Assembly (NCBI RefSeq): GCF_006346315.1
Contig: NZ_VDMR01000008.1
Span: forward strand, 248,001-312,000
Source of the DNA: Nocardioides litoris
GTDB taxonomy: Bacteria > Actinomycetota > Actinomycetes > Propionibacteriales > Nocardioidaceae
Length of the DNA stretch: 64,000 nt
Direction of reading: 5' to 3'
In this document: positions 57,188 through 64,000 of the stretch, in pieces
How the letters are laid out: each line of letters opens with the position of its first letter
Position numbering within the stretch: the first letter of the stretch is position 1
The notes under the pieces: model-generated
The model's database searches: none
The model's input: the letters and a program-made list of their open reading frames with translations, nothing else
Told to the model about the DNA's origin: nothing
Made by a program: the position numbers and the translations under genes

Positions 57188-58189
57188 GTGACCACCACGA
57201 CCCGCCAGATCCAGCTCACCGCCCGTCCCCAGGGCCGTCCGCAGCCCTCGGACTTCCGCACCGTCGAGGTCGAGCTGCCCGACCCCGCCGACGGCCAGGT
57301 GCTGGTGCGCAACACCGTGCTCTCGGTCGACCCCTACATGCGCGGCCGGATGAACGACGTGAAGTCCTACGTGCCCGCCTACGGCCTCGACGAGCCGCTC
57401 GAGGGCGGCGCCGTCGGCGTGGTCGAGCAGTCCACGTCCGAGGACGTCCCCGTCGGTGCCACGGTCCAGCACATGGCCGGGTGGCGCGAGCACGCCGTCC
57501 TCGACGCCGGCCAGGTGCGCGTGCTCGACACCGACGCCGCCCCCGCGTCGGCCTACCTCGGCGCCCTCGGCATGCCCGGCCTCACCGCCTGGGTCGGTCT
57601 GACCGCGATCGCCCCCGTCACCGACGGCGACAGGGTCTTCGTCTCCGGCGCCGCCGGGGCCGTCGGGTCGCTCGCCGGCCAGATCGCCCGCCGGCTCGGC
57701 GCGAGCAAGGTCATCGGCTCGGCGGGGTCGGCGGACAAGACGGCCTGGCTCCGCGAGATCGGGTACGACGTCGCGCTCGACTACACGGCCGCCCCGATCG
57801 GGTCCCAGCTGCGCGACCACGGCCCGGTCGACGTGTACTTCGACAACGTCGGCGGCGACCACCTCGAGGCTGCGATCCAGCACTCCGCCGACTTCGCCCG
57901 GTTCGCCCTGTGCGGCGGCATCGCGGGCTACGACACCCCGGTCCCCGGGCCGCGCAACATGATGCTGGCCGTCGCCCGCCGCCTGACCCTGCGCGGGTTC
58001 ATCGTCAGCGACCACGCCGAGCTGGCCGGTGAGTTCTACCGCACGGTCGGGCCGTGGCTCGCCTCCGGCGAGGTCACCTACCGCGAGACCGTCCTCGAGG
58101 GCCTCGACCGCACCGTCGAGGGCTTCCTCGGGCTGGGCGAGGGCGCCAACACCGGCAAGATGCTCATCCGACTGGACACCGCCGAGTAG
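57188..58189 (+). CDS. NADP-dependent oxidoreductase (MDR, CurA/leukotriene B4 dehydrogenase-like)
   Basis: The 333-residue protein belongs to the zinc-free medium-chain reductase group that includes curcumin reductase and prostaglandin reductases. Visible parts are VLVRNTVLSVDPYMRGRMND, AYLGALGMPGLTAWVGL, VFVSGAAGAVGSLAGQIARR, KTAWLREIGYDVALDY and VDVYFDNVGGDHLEAAI. These reduce activated double bonds with NADPH. The GTG at 57188 begins the family N-terminus. It diverges from the OsmC/SDR pair. Confidence 0.92.
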   Translation: MTTTTRQIQLTARPQGRPQPSDFRTVEVELPDPADGQVLVRNTVLSVDPYMRGRMNDVKSYVPAYGLDEPLEGGAVGVVEQSTSEDVPVGATVQHMAGWREHAVLDAGQVRVLDTDAAPASAYLGALGMPGLTAWVGLTAIAPVTDGDRVFVSGAAGAVGSLAGQIARRLGASKVIGSAGSADKTAWLREIGYDVALDYTAAPIGSQLRDHGPVDVYFDNVGGDHLEAAIQHSADFARFALCGGIAGYDTPVPGPRNMMLAVARRLTLRGFIVSDHAELAGEFYRTVGPWLASGEVTYRETVLEGLDRTVEGFLGLGEGANTGKMLIRLDTAE

Positions 58190-58274
58190 TCACACCGGGT
58201 CGACTGGAGCCGCACGCGGCCAGAACCGGCGCCGAGGCCTCGTCCCGGACCCGTCGGCGACGCACCATCGAGCC

Positions 58275-59105
58275 ATGGCCCCGTCCCCCCACCGGGCCGT
58301 CCTGCTGGTCACCGTGCTCACCGCCACGCTGCTGGCCCTGGTCGGCCTCCCCCCGTCCCCCGCCCACTCGAGCGTCCGTCCTGCCCCCGTCCGGGGTTGG
58401 GCGGCCACCCCGACCGTCGTCGCCCCCGGCTCGGCCCTCACCGTGGCCGTCCGCGTCGCCGGCTCCCCCCGCCGCGTCGAGCTCCAGCGCCGCGCCGGCA
58501 CCACCTGGCGCACGGTCGCGGCCACCCGGTCCACCCGGGCCGGCCGGGCCGTGCTGCGCTGGTCGACCCCCGCCGCCCCCACCCGGGTCGCGCTGCGCCT
58601 GCGCCTGCCCCGCGCCGGGCTGCGGCCCGCGTCGGTGACGGCGCCGCGCACGGTCACGGTGCGCCGCGGCGACCGGGTCGTCCCGGCGCCCGACCCGCTC
58701 CTGCAGCAGGTGCTCGACCTGGTCAACCGGGCCCGCGCCCGCGGCGCCACGTGCGGCGGCGTCCGCCACGCCCCCGTCGGCCCGCTGCGCGCCGAACCCC
58801 GGCTCTCCGCCGCTGCCCGGGCCCACGCCCTCGACATGGGCACCCACGACTACTTCAGCCACACCTCGCTCGACAGCCGCGACCCCGGCGACCGGATCAC
58901 CGCGGCCGACTACCGGTGGCGCAGCTACGGCGAGAACATCGCCGCGGGCTACACCGGGGCCGTCGCCGTGGTCGACGGCTGGCTGGCCAGCCCCGGCCAC
59001 TGCCGCAACCTGATGGGAGCGTTCGACGAGATCGGCCTCGGCCACGCCTACGTCACCGGGTCGACCTACGGCCACTACTGGGTGCAGGTGCTCGCGACCC
59101 GATGA
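58275..59105 (+). CDS. Secreted CAP/SCP-domain protein 1
   Basis: The 276-residue protein has a signal peptide (residues 1-33), an immunoglobulin-like beta domain (about 40-135: SVRPAPVRGWAATPTVVAPGS to TVTVRRG), and a C-terminal CAP domain (about 145-276) with LDLVNRARARGATCGG, ARAHALDMGTHDYFSHTSL, YGENIAAGYTGAVAVVDGWL and GHCRNLMGAFDEIGLGHA. Two cysteines may pair. CAP domains bind lipids or other ligands outside the cell. It is first of three tandem paralogues; its stop overlaps the next start (ATGA). Confidence 0.9.
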   Translation: MAPSPHRAVLLVTVLTATLLALVGLPPSPAHSSVRPAPVRGWAATPTVVAPGSALTVAVRVAGSPRRVELQRRAGTTWRTVAATRSTRAGRAVLRWSTPAAPTRVALRLRLPRAGLRPASVTAPRTVTVRRGDRVVPAPDPLLQQVLDLVNRARARGATCGGVRHAPVGPLRAEPRLSAAARAHALDMGTHDYFSHTSLDSRDPGDRITAADYRWRSYGENIAAGYTGAVAVVDGWLASPGHCRNLMGAFDEIGLGHAYVTGSTYGHYWVQVLATR

Positions 59106-60028
59106 GCACCTCGTCCCGCCGCGACGGCCCGCGGGTCGGGCCGGCGGCTGCCCTCGCCGCGCTGGTCACTGCGCTGGTCACCGCGCTGGTCACTGCGCTG
59201 GTCACCGCGCTGGTGGTCGTGGCGCTCCCCTCCCCCGCGACGGCCGCCCGGGCCCGGGCGACCACCGTGGTCACCGGGTGGAGCACCGCACCGGCCACGG
59301 TCACCGCCGGGTCGTCGTACGTCGCGCGGGTGCAGGTCTCCGGCGGCGGCCGCCTCGTCCTCCTCGAGCGGCGTGCCGGGTCGGCCTGGCGGCCGGTCGA
59401 CGTCGCGCGGTCCGCCCGCAGCGGGTCGACCACCCTGGTGTGGCCGACCCGGGGCGTGTCCGGGACGGTGGCCCTGCGGGTCCGGGTGCCCGCCACGCCG
59501 GGCCGGCGGAGCGCCACCACCCCGCCGCGTGCGGTCGTGGTCCGTCGCCCCGCCCCGACCGCCCCGGCCGCCCCGGCCACCCCGACCACCCCGTCGACCC
59601 CGACCACCCCGGTCGACCGCACCGCGCAGGCCGTCCTCGACCTCGTCAACGAGGCCCGCCGGACGGGCGCGACCTGCGGCGGGCGGGCACTGCCGCCCGT
59701 GCCGCCGCTCGTGGCCGACGCGCGCCTGGCCGCGGCCGCCGCCGCGCACGCGACCTCGATGGCGACGTACGACTACTTCTCCCACACCGGGCGCGACGGC
59801 AGCAGCCCGGGCGACCGGGTCACGGCCGCCGGCTACGCCTGGCGCAGCCACGGCGAGAACATCGCCGCCGGCTACCCCGATGCCGCCGCGGTCGTGCGCG
59901 GCTGGCTGACCAGCGAGGGGCACTGCCGCGCCATCATGGGCGCGACCACCCAGACCGGGATCGCCCGGGCCACCGGCCCGGGCCGCTACGGCAGCTACTG
60001 GGTGCAGGTCTTCGCAACGCCCCGCTGA
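59102..60028 (+). CDS. Secreted CAP/SCP-domain protein 2 with repeat-expanded signal helix
   Basis: The 308-residue paralogue has the same order: hydrophobic signal helix, Ig-like domain, Thr/Pro linker (TPTTPSTPTTP) and CAP domain (LDLVNEARRTGATCGG, HATSMATYDYFSHTGRDG, HGENIAAGYPDAAAV, GHCRAIMG). The signal helix contains Leu-Val-Thr-Ala four times, encoded by 12-bp tandem repeats, so its length may change by slippage in whole codons. The ATG overlaps the stop of the first CAP gene. Confidence 0.9.
   Translation: MSTSSRRDGPRVGPAAALAALVTALVTALVTALVTALVVVALPSPATAARARATTVVTGWSTAPATVTAGSSYVARVQVSGGGRLVLLERRAGSAWRPVDVARSARSGSTTLVWPTRGVSGTVALRVRVPATPGRRSATTPPRAVVVRRPAPTAPAAPATPTTPSTPTTPVDRTAQAVLDLVNEARRTGATCGGRALPPVPPLVADARLAAAAAAHATSMATYDYFSHTGRDGSSPGDRVTAAGYAWRSHGENIAAGYPDAAAVVRGWLTSEGHCRAIMGATTQTGIARATGPGRYGSYWVQVFATPR
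59162..59209 (+). repeat. 12-bp tandem repeat in the signal sequence
   Basis: Four units alternate CTGGTCACTGCG and CTGGTCACCGCG and keep the frame of the CAP gene. Confidence 0.9.
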
Positions 60029-60067
60029 GGGTCGACAGAGGCCTGTGGCACGGGTCACCATGACGGG

Positions 60068-60934
60068 ATGCGCCGCTCCCCCCACGCGGCCGTCCTGGCC
60101 GCTTGTCTCGTGCTCCCGCTGCTCGGCCCCGTGCCGACCCCCGCCTCCGCCGCGCCCGCCGCTCCTCCCGTCGGTGTGCTCGCCCGGAAGGCCCCCACGA
60201 CCGTCTCCGGCTGGTCCACCAGCACCGTCGTCGTCCGCCCCGGGCGAGCCGTCTCGTTCCGGGTGCGGGTCGCCGGTCCGCCGCGCCGCGTCCTGCTGCA
60301 GCGTCGCCTCGGCACCCGCTGGGTCCGCGCGGACGCTGCCCGGACCACGCGCACCCGGTTCGCGGTGCTGCGCTGGACCCCGCCCGCGCGCGCCGGCAGC
60401 CACACCCTGCGGGTGCGCGTGCCCGCGACCCGCACCCGGCGGGCGGCGACCACCCGCCCCCGCACCGTGCGCGTCGTCCCGGCCAGCGCGCCGACCAGCA
60501 CGCCCGACCCGCACGACGCCACCGAGCGCGAGGTGCTGCGGCTGGTCAACCAGGCCCGCGCCACCCCGCGCACCTGCGGCCCTACGCCGTACGCCGCCGC
60601 GCCGCCGCTCTCCCTCGAGCCGCGCCTGGGCCGGGCCGCCGGGCTGCACGCGGCCGACATGGCCCGCCGCGGCTACTTCTCGCACGTCTCGCCCGAGGGC
60701 AGCACGCCGCGGCAGCGGATCGAGGCCCAGGGCTACCGGTGGCGCGCCTGGGGCGAGAACATCGCCGCGGCCTACCCCACCCCCGCGCAGGTCGTGCAGG
60801 GCTGGCTGCAGAGCCCGGCCCACTGCAGCAACACCATGAGCACGCGGTTCACGCAGCTGGGGGTGGGGCACGTCCACGACCCCGCGTCGGACTCGGTCCA
60901 CTACTGGGTGCAGAAGTTCGCCGCACCTCTCTAG
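60068..60934 (+). CDS. Secreted CAP/SCP-domain protein 3
   Basis: The 288-residue third paralogue has a signal peptide (residues 1-28), an Ig-like domain (GWSTSTVVVRPGRAVSFRV to RPRTVRVVP) and a CAP domain (VLRLVNQARATPRTCG, LHAADMARRGYFSHVSPEG, WGENIAAAYPTPAQVVQGWL, AHCSNTM). It is the most diverged of the three and lies 39 bp downstream of the second. The tandem arrangement suggests duplication and possible different ligands or stages. Confidence 0.9.
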   Translation: MRRSPHAAVLAACLVLPLLGPVPTPASAAPAAPPVGVLARKAPTTVSGWSTSTVVVRPGRAVSFRVRVAGPPRRVLLQRRLGTRWVRADAARTTRTRFAVLRWTPPARAGSHTLRVRVPATRTRRAATTRPRTVRVVPASAPTSTPDPHDATEREVLRLVNQARATPRTCGPTPYAAAPPLSLEPRLGRAAGLHAADMARRGYFSHVSPEGSTPRQRIEAQGYRWRAWGENIAAAYPTPAQVVQGWLQSPAHCSNTMSTRFTQLGVGHVHDPASDSVHYWVQKFAAPL

Positions 60935-60971
60935 GTCGAGAGGGCCCTGCGTCGGGCGGCACCGGCCTGTC

Positions 60972-60977
60972 TAGGGT
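60972..60977 (+). promoter_or_regulatory. -10 element TAGGGT, leaderless spacing
   Basis: TAGGGT is 6 nt upstream of the pepN ATG at 60984. Confidence 0.5.
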
Positions 60978-60983
60978 CGACGC

Positions 60984-63467
60984 ATGCCCGTCGCGTCGTC
61001 CCGCAGCCTGCTCCGCACCGAGGCGGTCGCCCGCCGCGAGCTCCTCGACCTGGTCTCCTACGACGTCACCCTCGACCTGACCGACCCGGGCGGGGGCGAG
61101 CCCGGCGACGAGGGCACCTTCGGCTCGGTCACCGAGATCAAGTTCGAGAGCCGCGGCGGCCCGACCTTCCTCGACCTCAAGCCGACCCGGGTCGCCTCGG
61201 CCAGCCTCAACGGCCGGCCCCTCGACCTCGACACGCTGGCCGAGGGGCGGCTGCCGCTCGACACGGTCGCCGGCACCAACGTGGTCGTGGTCGACGCCGC
61301 CATGCCCTACCGCCACGACGGCGAGGGCCTGCACCTGCACGTCGACCCCGCCGACGGTCGGCGCTACGTCTACGGCATGTCCTTCATGGACGCCGCCCCC
61401 ACGGTCTTCGCCTGCTTCGACCAGCCCGACCTCAAGGCGCCGTACACGTTGCACGTGCGGGCGCCGCACGACTGGACGGTCGTCGGCAACGCCCCGGCCA
61501 CGAACCCCGAGCCGGGTCAGTGGGAGATCGGGCCGACGCAGCCGCTGTCGACGTACTTCGTCACGGTGGTCGCCGGGCCCTACCACCTCGTCCGTGACGA
61601 GCACGACGGCATCCCGCTCGGCCTGAGCTGCCGCCAGAGCCTCGCGCCGCACCTCGACAAGGACGCCGAGGAGCTGCTGACGCTCACCCGGCAGTGCTTC
61701 GACGAGTACCACCGCGTCTTCGGCGTGCGCTACCCGTTCGGCGACTACCACCAGGCGTTCGTGCCGGAGTTCAACGCCGGGGCGATGGAGAACCCCGGCT
61801 GCGTGACCTTCCGCGACCAGTACGTCTTCGACAGCCGCGTGACCCGCGGCAAGCGGGTGCTGCGGGCCACCACGGTCGCCCACGAGATGGCCCACCAGTG
61901 GTTCGGCAACATCGTGACGCCGGCCTGGTGGGACGACCTGTGGCTCAACGAGTCGTTCGCCGAGTACATGGGCAACCGGGTCACGGCCGACGCCACGCAG
62001 TACGACGACGCCTGGACGGAGGTGTCCTGGGCGCGTCGCCAGTGGGGCCTGCGCGCCGACCAGGCGCCGAGCACCCACCCCGTGGCCGGCAACGGCGCGG
62101 CCGACGCGGTCGCGGCCCTGCAGGACTTCGACGGCATCTCCTACGCCAAGGGGTCGAGCATCCTGCGCCAGCTGGCGACCACCCTCGGCGACGAGGTGTT
62201 CCTGGCCGGGGCGCGCGACCACTTCGAGCGGCACCGCTTCGGCAACGCGACCATGCACGACCTGTTCGGCTCCTGGGAGCGCTCCGGCGCGGGCGACCTG
62301 TCGGGGGTGGTCGACCAGTGGCTGCGCACCGCCGGGGCCGACACGTTCACCCTCGACCGCTCGCGAGGCTCGCTGCGGCGCACGCCGCCGCCGGTCGACG
62401 CGGGTGCGCGGCCGGCCGACCGGGCGCACCGGTTCGACGTCGTCGAGCTGGCCGAGGGGTCCGCGGCCGCGACGGCGGTCGTGGTGACCGGGGCCGAGAC
62501 GCCGTGCGCCGTGGGCGCGGGCGCCGTGGTCATCGACCCGCGCGAGCAGAGCTGGGGGGTCTACGTCCCCGACGCGGCCACGATGCGCGCGCTCGTCGAC
62601 GAGCTGCCGCGCACCACCGACCCCCAGCTGCGGGCCGGGGTGTGGAACAACGTCCGCAGCGGGTACTCCGTCGCCGCCGTCGACCCCGCCGACGTCGTCG
62701 ACCTGCTGGTCGCCGACTTCCCGGCCTACGACACCGAGGACTCCGCGCGCCACACCGTGCCGTGGGTGCTGGCCGACGTGCTGCCGCTGGCGCCCGCGGG
62801 GTCGCGGGCCCGGGTGCACGCCGCGGCCGTGGGTGCGATGGACGCGGCCGCGCCGGGGTCCGAGGAGCAGCTGTCGGCCTTCCGGGCCGCGGTGCGCACC
62901 GGGGACGACCCCGGCATCGTGCGCGGCTGGCTGTGGCAGCCCCCGGACGGGGTCGAGGTCGACAGCGACGTGCGGTGGCGGCTGCTGCGGCGACTGGCCG
63001 CGCTCGGGGCCGCCGACCAGGACGAGCTCGACGCGGCCCTCGCCGACGACCCGACCGCGACCACCCGGGTGGCGCACGCCGAGGCCAGCACGGCCCGGCC
63101 CGACCCGGAGGCCAAGGCACTGGCCTGGCGGATGTTCACCGGGGAGGTCGAGGTCAGCAACTACGAGCTCGAGGCGGCCGGCGCCGGCCTGTGGCAGGGC
63201 GGGCGGCCCGACCTCGTGGCGCCGTACGTCGAGCGCTACGTCACCGACCTGCCCGCCACCTCCGCGGTCCGGTCGGGGTGGCTGCTGGCGCTGGCCGCCC
63301 AGGCGTTCTTCCCCGGCAGCGTGGTCACCGACGACACGCTGGCCCGGGTGCGGACGCTGCTCGACCCCGGGGTGCTCGAGCCGGCCGTGCAACGGCGGGT
63401 CACCGACGCCGCCGACGCGCTCGCCCGGCGGCTGGCCGTGCGCGACGCGTTCGGGGCGGACCGGTGA
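60984..63467 (+). CDS. pepN: Aminopeptidase N (M1 family)
   Basis: The 827-residue zinc metallopeptidase removes N-terminal residues from peptides in the cytosol. The exopeptidase motif GAMEN is in FNAGAMENPG, and the zinc site is His300-Glu301-x-x-His304 (HEMAHQWFGN) with Glu323 18 residues later in NESFAEY. A basic N-terminal beta domain and a helical C-terminal ERAP-like domain make up the rest. The length is normal for actinobacterial PepN. The ATG has a -10 at leaderless spacing; the stop overlaps fdhD by 4 bp. Confidence 0.95.
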   Translation: MPVASSRSLLRTEAVARRELLDLVSYDVTLDLTDPGGGEPGDEGTFGSVTEIKFESRGGPTFLDLKPTRVASASLNGRPLDLDTLAEGRLPLDTVAGTNVVVVDAAMPYRHDGEGLHLHVDPADGRRYVYGMSFMDAAPTVFACFDQPDLKAPYTLHVRAPHDWTVVGNAPATNPEPGQWEIGPTQPLSTYFVTVVAGPYHLVRDEHDGIPLGLSCRQSLAPHLDKDAEELLTLTRQCFDEYHRVFGVRYPFGDYHQAFVPEFNAGAMENPGCVTFRDQYVFDSRVTRGKRVLRATTVAHEMAHQWFGNIVTPAWWDDLWLNESFAEYMGNRVTADATQYDDAWTEVSWARRQWGLRADQAPSTHPVAGNGAADAVAALQDFDGISYAKGSSILRQLATTLGDEVFLAGARDHFERHRFGNATMHDLFGSWERSGAGDLSGVVDQWLRTAGADTFTLDRSRGSLRRTPPPVDAGARPADRAHRFDVVELAEGSAAATAVVVTGAETPCAVGAGAVVIDPREQSWGVYVPDAATMRALVDELPRTTDPQLRAGVWNNVRSGYSVAAVDPADVVDLLVADFPAYDTEDSARHTVPWVLADVLPLAPAGSRARVHAAAVGAMDAAAPGSEEQLSAFRAAVRTGDDPGIVRGWLWQPPDGVEVDSDVRWRLLRRLAALGAADQDELDAALADDPTATTRVAHAEASTARPDPEAKALAWRMFTGEVEVSNYELEAAGAGLWQGGRPDLVAPYVERYVTDLPATSAVRSGWLLALAAQAFFPGSVVTDDTLARVRTLLDPGVLEPAVQRRVTDAADALARRLAVRDAFGADR

Positions 63468-64000
63468 AGGAGCGGCGTCCCGGCCCCTCGGTCCGGGTGC
63501 GGGTGACCGAGGGCGACCGCACGCGCGAGGACCGCGTCGTCACCGAGGAGCCGCTCGAGATCCGGCTGCAGTGGCCCGGTGCGCCCGCTCGCCGCGTGTG
63601 GGTGACGATGCGCACCCCCGGCCACGACTTCGAGCTCGCCGCCGGGTGGGTGCGGCACGAGGGGCTGGCGCCCCGGGTGCACGGCGTCGCCTACTGCACC
63701 GACGAGACCCTGGCGCCCGACCAGGAGTTCAACGTCCTCACCGTGACCCTCGACGGCCCGCCCGCCTCGCTCCCCCACCAGCACGAGGCCCAGTCGGCCG
63801 GGTCGTCGGCCTGCGGCGTGTGCGGCCGGGACAGCGTCGACGACGCCCTCGCCACCACGGGCCGGCCCTGGACCGGCGACCTGCCGACCGAGGAGGTCGT
63901 CCGCGGCCTGCCCGGGCTACTGCGCGAGCGCCAGAAGGTCTTCGACCGCACCGGCGGCGTCCACGCCGCGGGCCTGGCCACCGCCACCGGCGACCTGCTG
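63464..64000 (+). CDS. fdhD: FdhD formate dehydrogenase accessory sulfurtransferase (3' truncated)
   Basis: The open frame runs off the window after 179 codons. It fits FdhD, which passes sulfur from IscS to the molybdenum cofactor of formate dehydrogenase. Visible are RVVTEEPLEIRLQWPG, VTMRTPGHDFELAAGWVRHEGL and the essential cysteine loop SACGVCG (Cys117 and Cys120), then DRTGGVHAAGLAT. The GTG start overlaps the pepN stop. The C-terminal third, with the nucleotide-binding part, is outside the window. Confidence 0.93.
   Translation, partial: MKERRPGPSVRVRVTEGDRTREDRVVTEEPLEIRLQWPGAPARRVWVTMRTPGHDFELAAGWVRHEGLAPRVHGVAYCTDETLAPDQEFNVLTVTLDGPPASLPHQHEAQSAGSSACGVCGRDSVDDALATTGRPWTGDLPTEEVVRGLPGLLRERQKVFDRTGGVHAAGLATATGDLL

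Overview
The window reads as chromosomal DNA of a high-GC actinobacterium (GC above 70% by eye). Gene content points to the Nocardioidaceae (Nocardioides or a close relative): HelY, RbpA, adjacent but unfused Lnt and polyprenol-phosphate mannosyltransferase, a DUF3072 protein, mostly G/C third codon positions, many GTG starts, and REP-like nested palindromes carrying CTCGAGAC and GGTGGTCGA cores. The genus is inference. I saw no phage, transposase, tRNA, rRNA or CRISPR signal.

Layout. 1-9.2 kb: end of a lipid-kinase gene coupled to helY, a DUF2252 gene diverging from an APH-fold kinase, a zinc-ribbon protein, and a minus-strand run of 5'-3' exonuclease, a membrane/PH-like/NAD-binding fusion and a small NAD-binding protein. 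9.2-11.8 kb: aldo/keto reductase and a degenerate SDR diverging from a TetR gene. 11.9-17.8 kb: lysine degradation locus (Lrp regulator, kamA, and kdd-kamD-kamE-kal with overlapping stop/start codons). 18.2-23.9 kb: lnt-ppm1, fxsA, rbpA with a SigR-type promoter, and a transporter coupled to a glycerophosphodiesterase. 23.9-24.75 kb: four 118-bp nested-palindrome units and a ~150-bp duplication. 24.8-30.9 kb: an XRE-MurA fusion behind a palindrome, a zinc alcohol dehydrogenase, small proteins (Cys-rich, DUF3072, sigma-region-2-only) and a short UvrA-like ATPase. 31.6-40.5 kb is the most unusual block. A minus-strand operon of fatty acyl reductase/HAD fusion, zinc dehydrogenase, divergent LarA-like protein and PlsC acyltransferase diverges from larB-larE-larC, which make the nickel-pincer cofactor LarA enzymes need. 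40.5-64 kb: a frameshifted acetyltransferase, Nei glycosylase, small enzymes, regulator/transporter pairs with recognisable operators, a glycoside-hydrolase-like lipoprotein, a double-cyclophilin lipoprotein, three tandem CAP proteins, pepN and the start of fdhD.

How it works together. Lysine would be isomerised by KamA, then by KamDE, oxidised by Kdd, and the late CoA intermediate deaminated by Kal. The cleavage enzyme Kce is not in the window. The block at 31.6-40.5 kb looks like a self-contained nickel-dependent lipid pathway: the LarA-like protein sits inside a lipid operon and its cofactor genes lie 86 bp away on the other strand. The reaction is unknown. By eye, one of the two catalytic bases of lactate racemase is missing.

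Expression signals. About twenty genes have a hexamer close to TANNNT exactly 6 or 7 nt before an ATG/GTG and no Shine-Dalgarno, suggesting widespread leaderless transcription. Others are translationally coupled through GTGA/ATGA/TTGA overlaps. Palindromes in front of regulator genes are listed as candidate operators.
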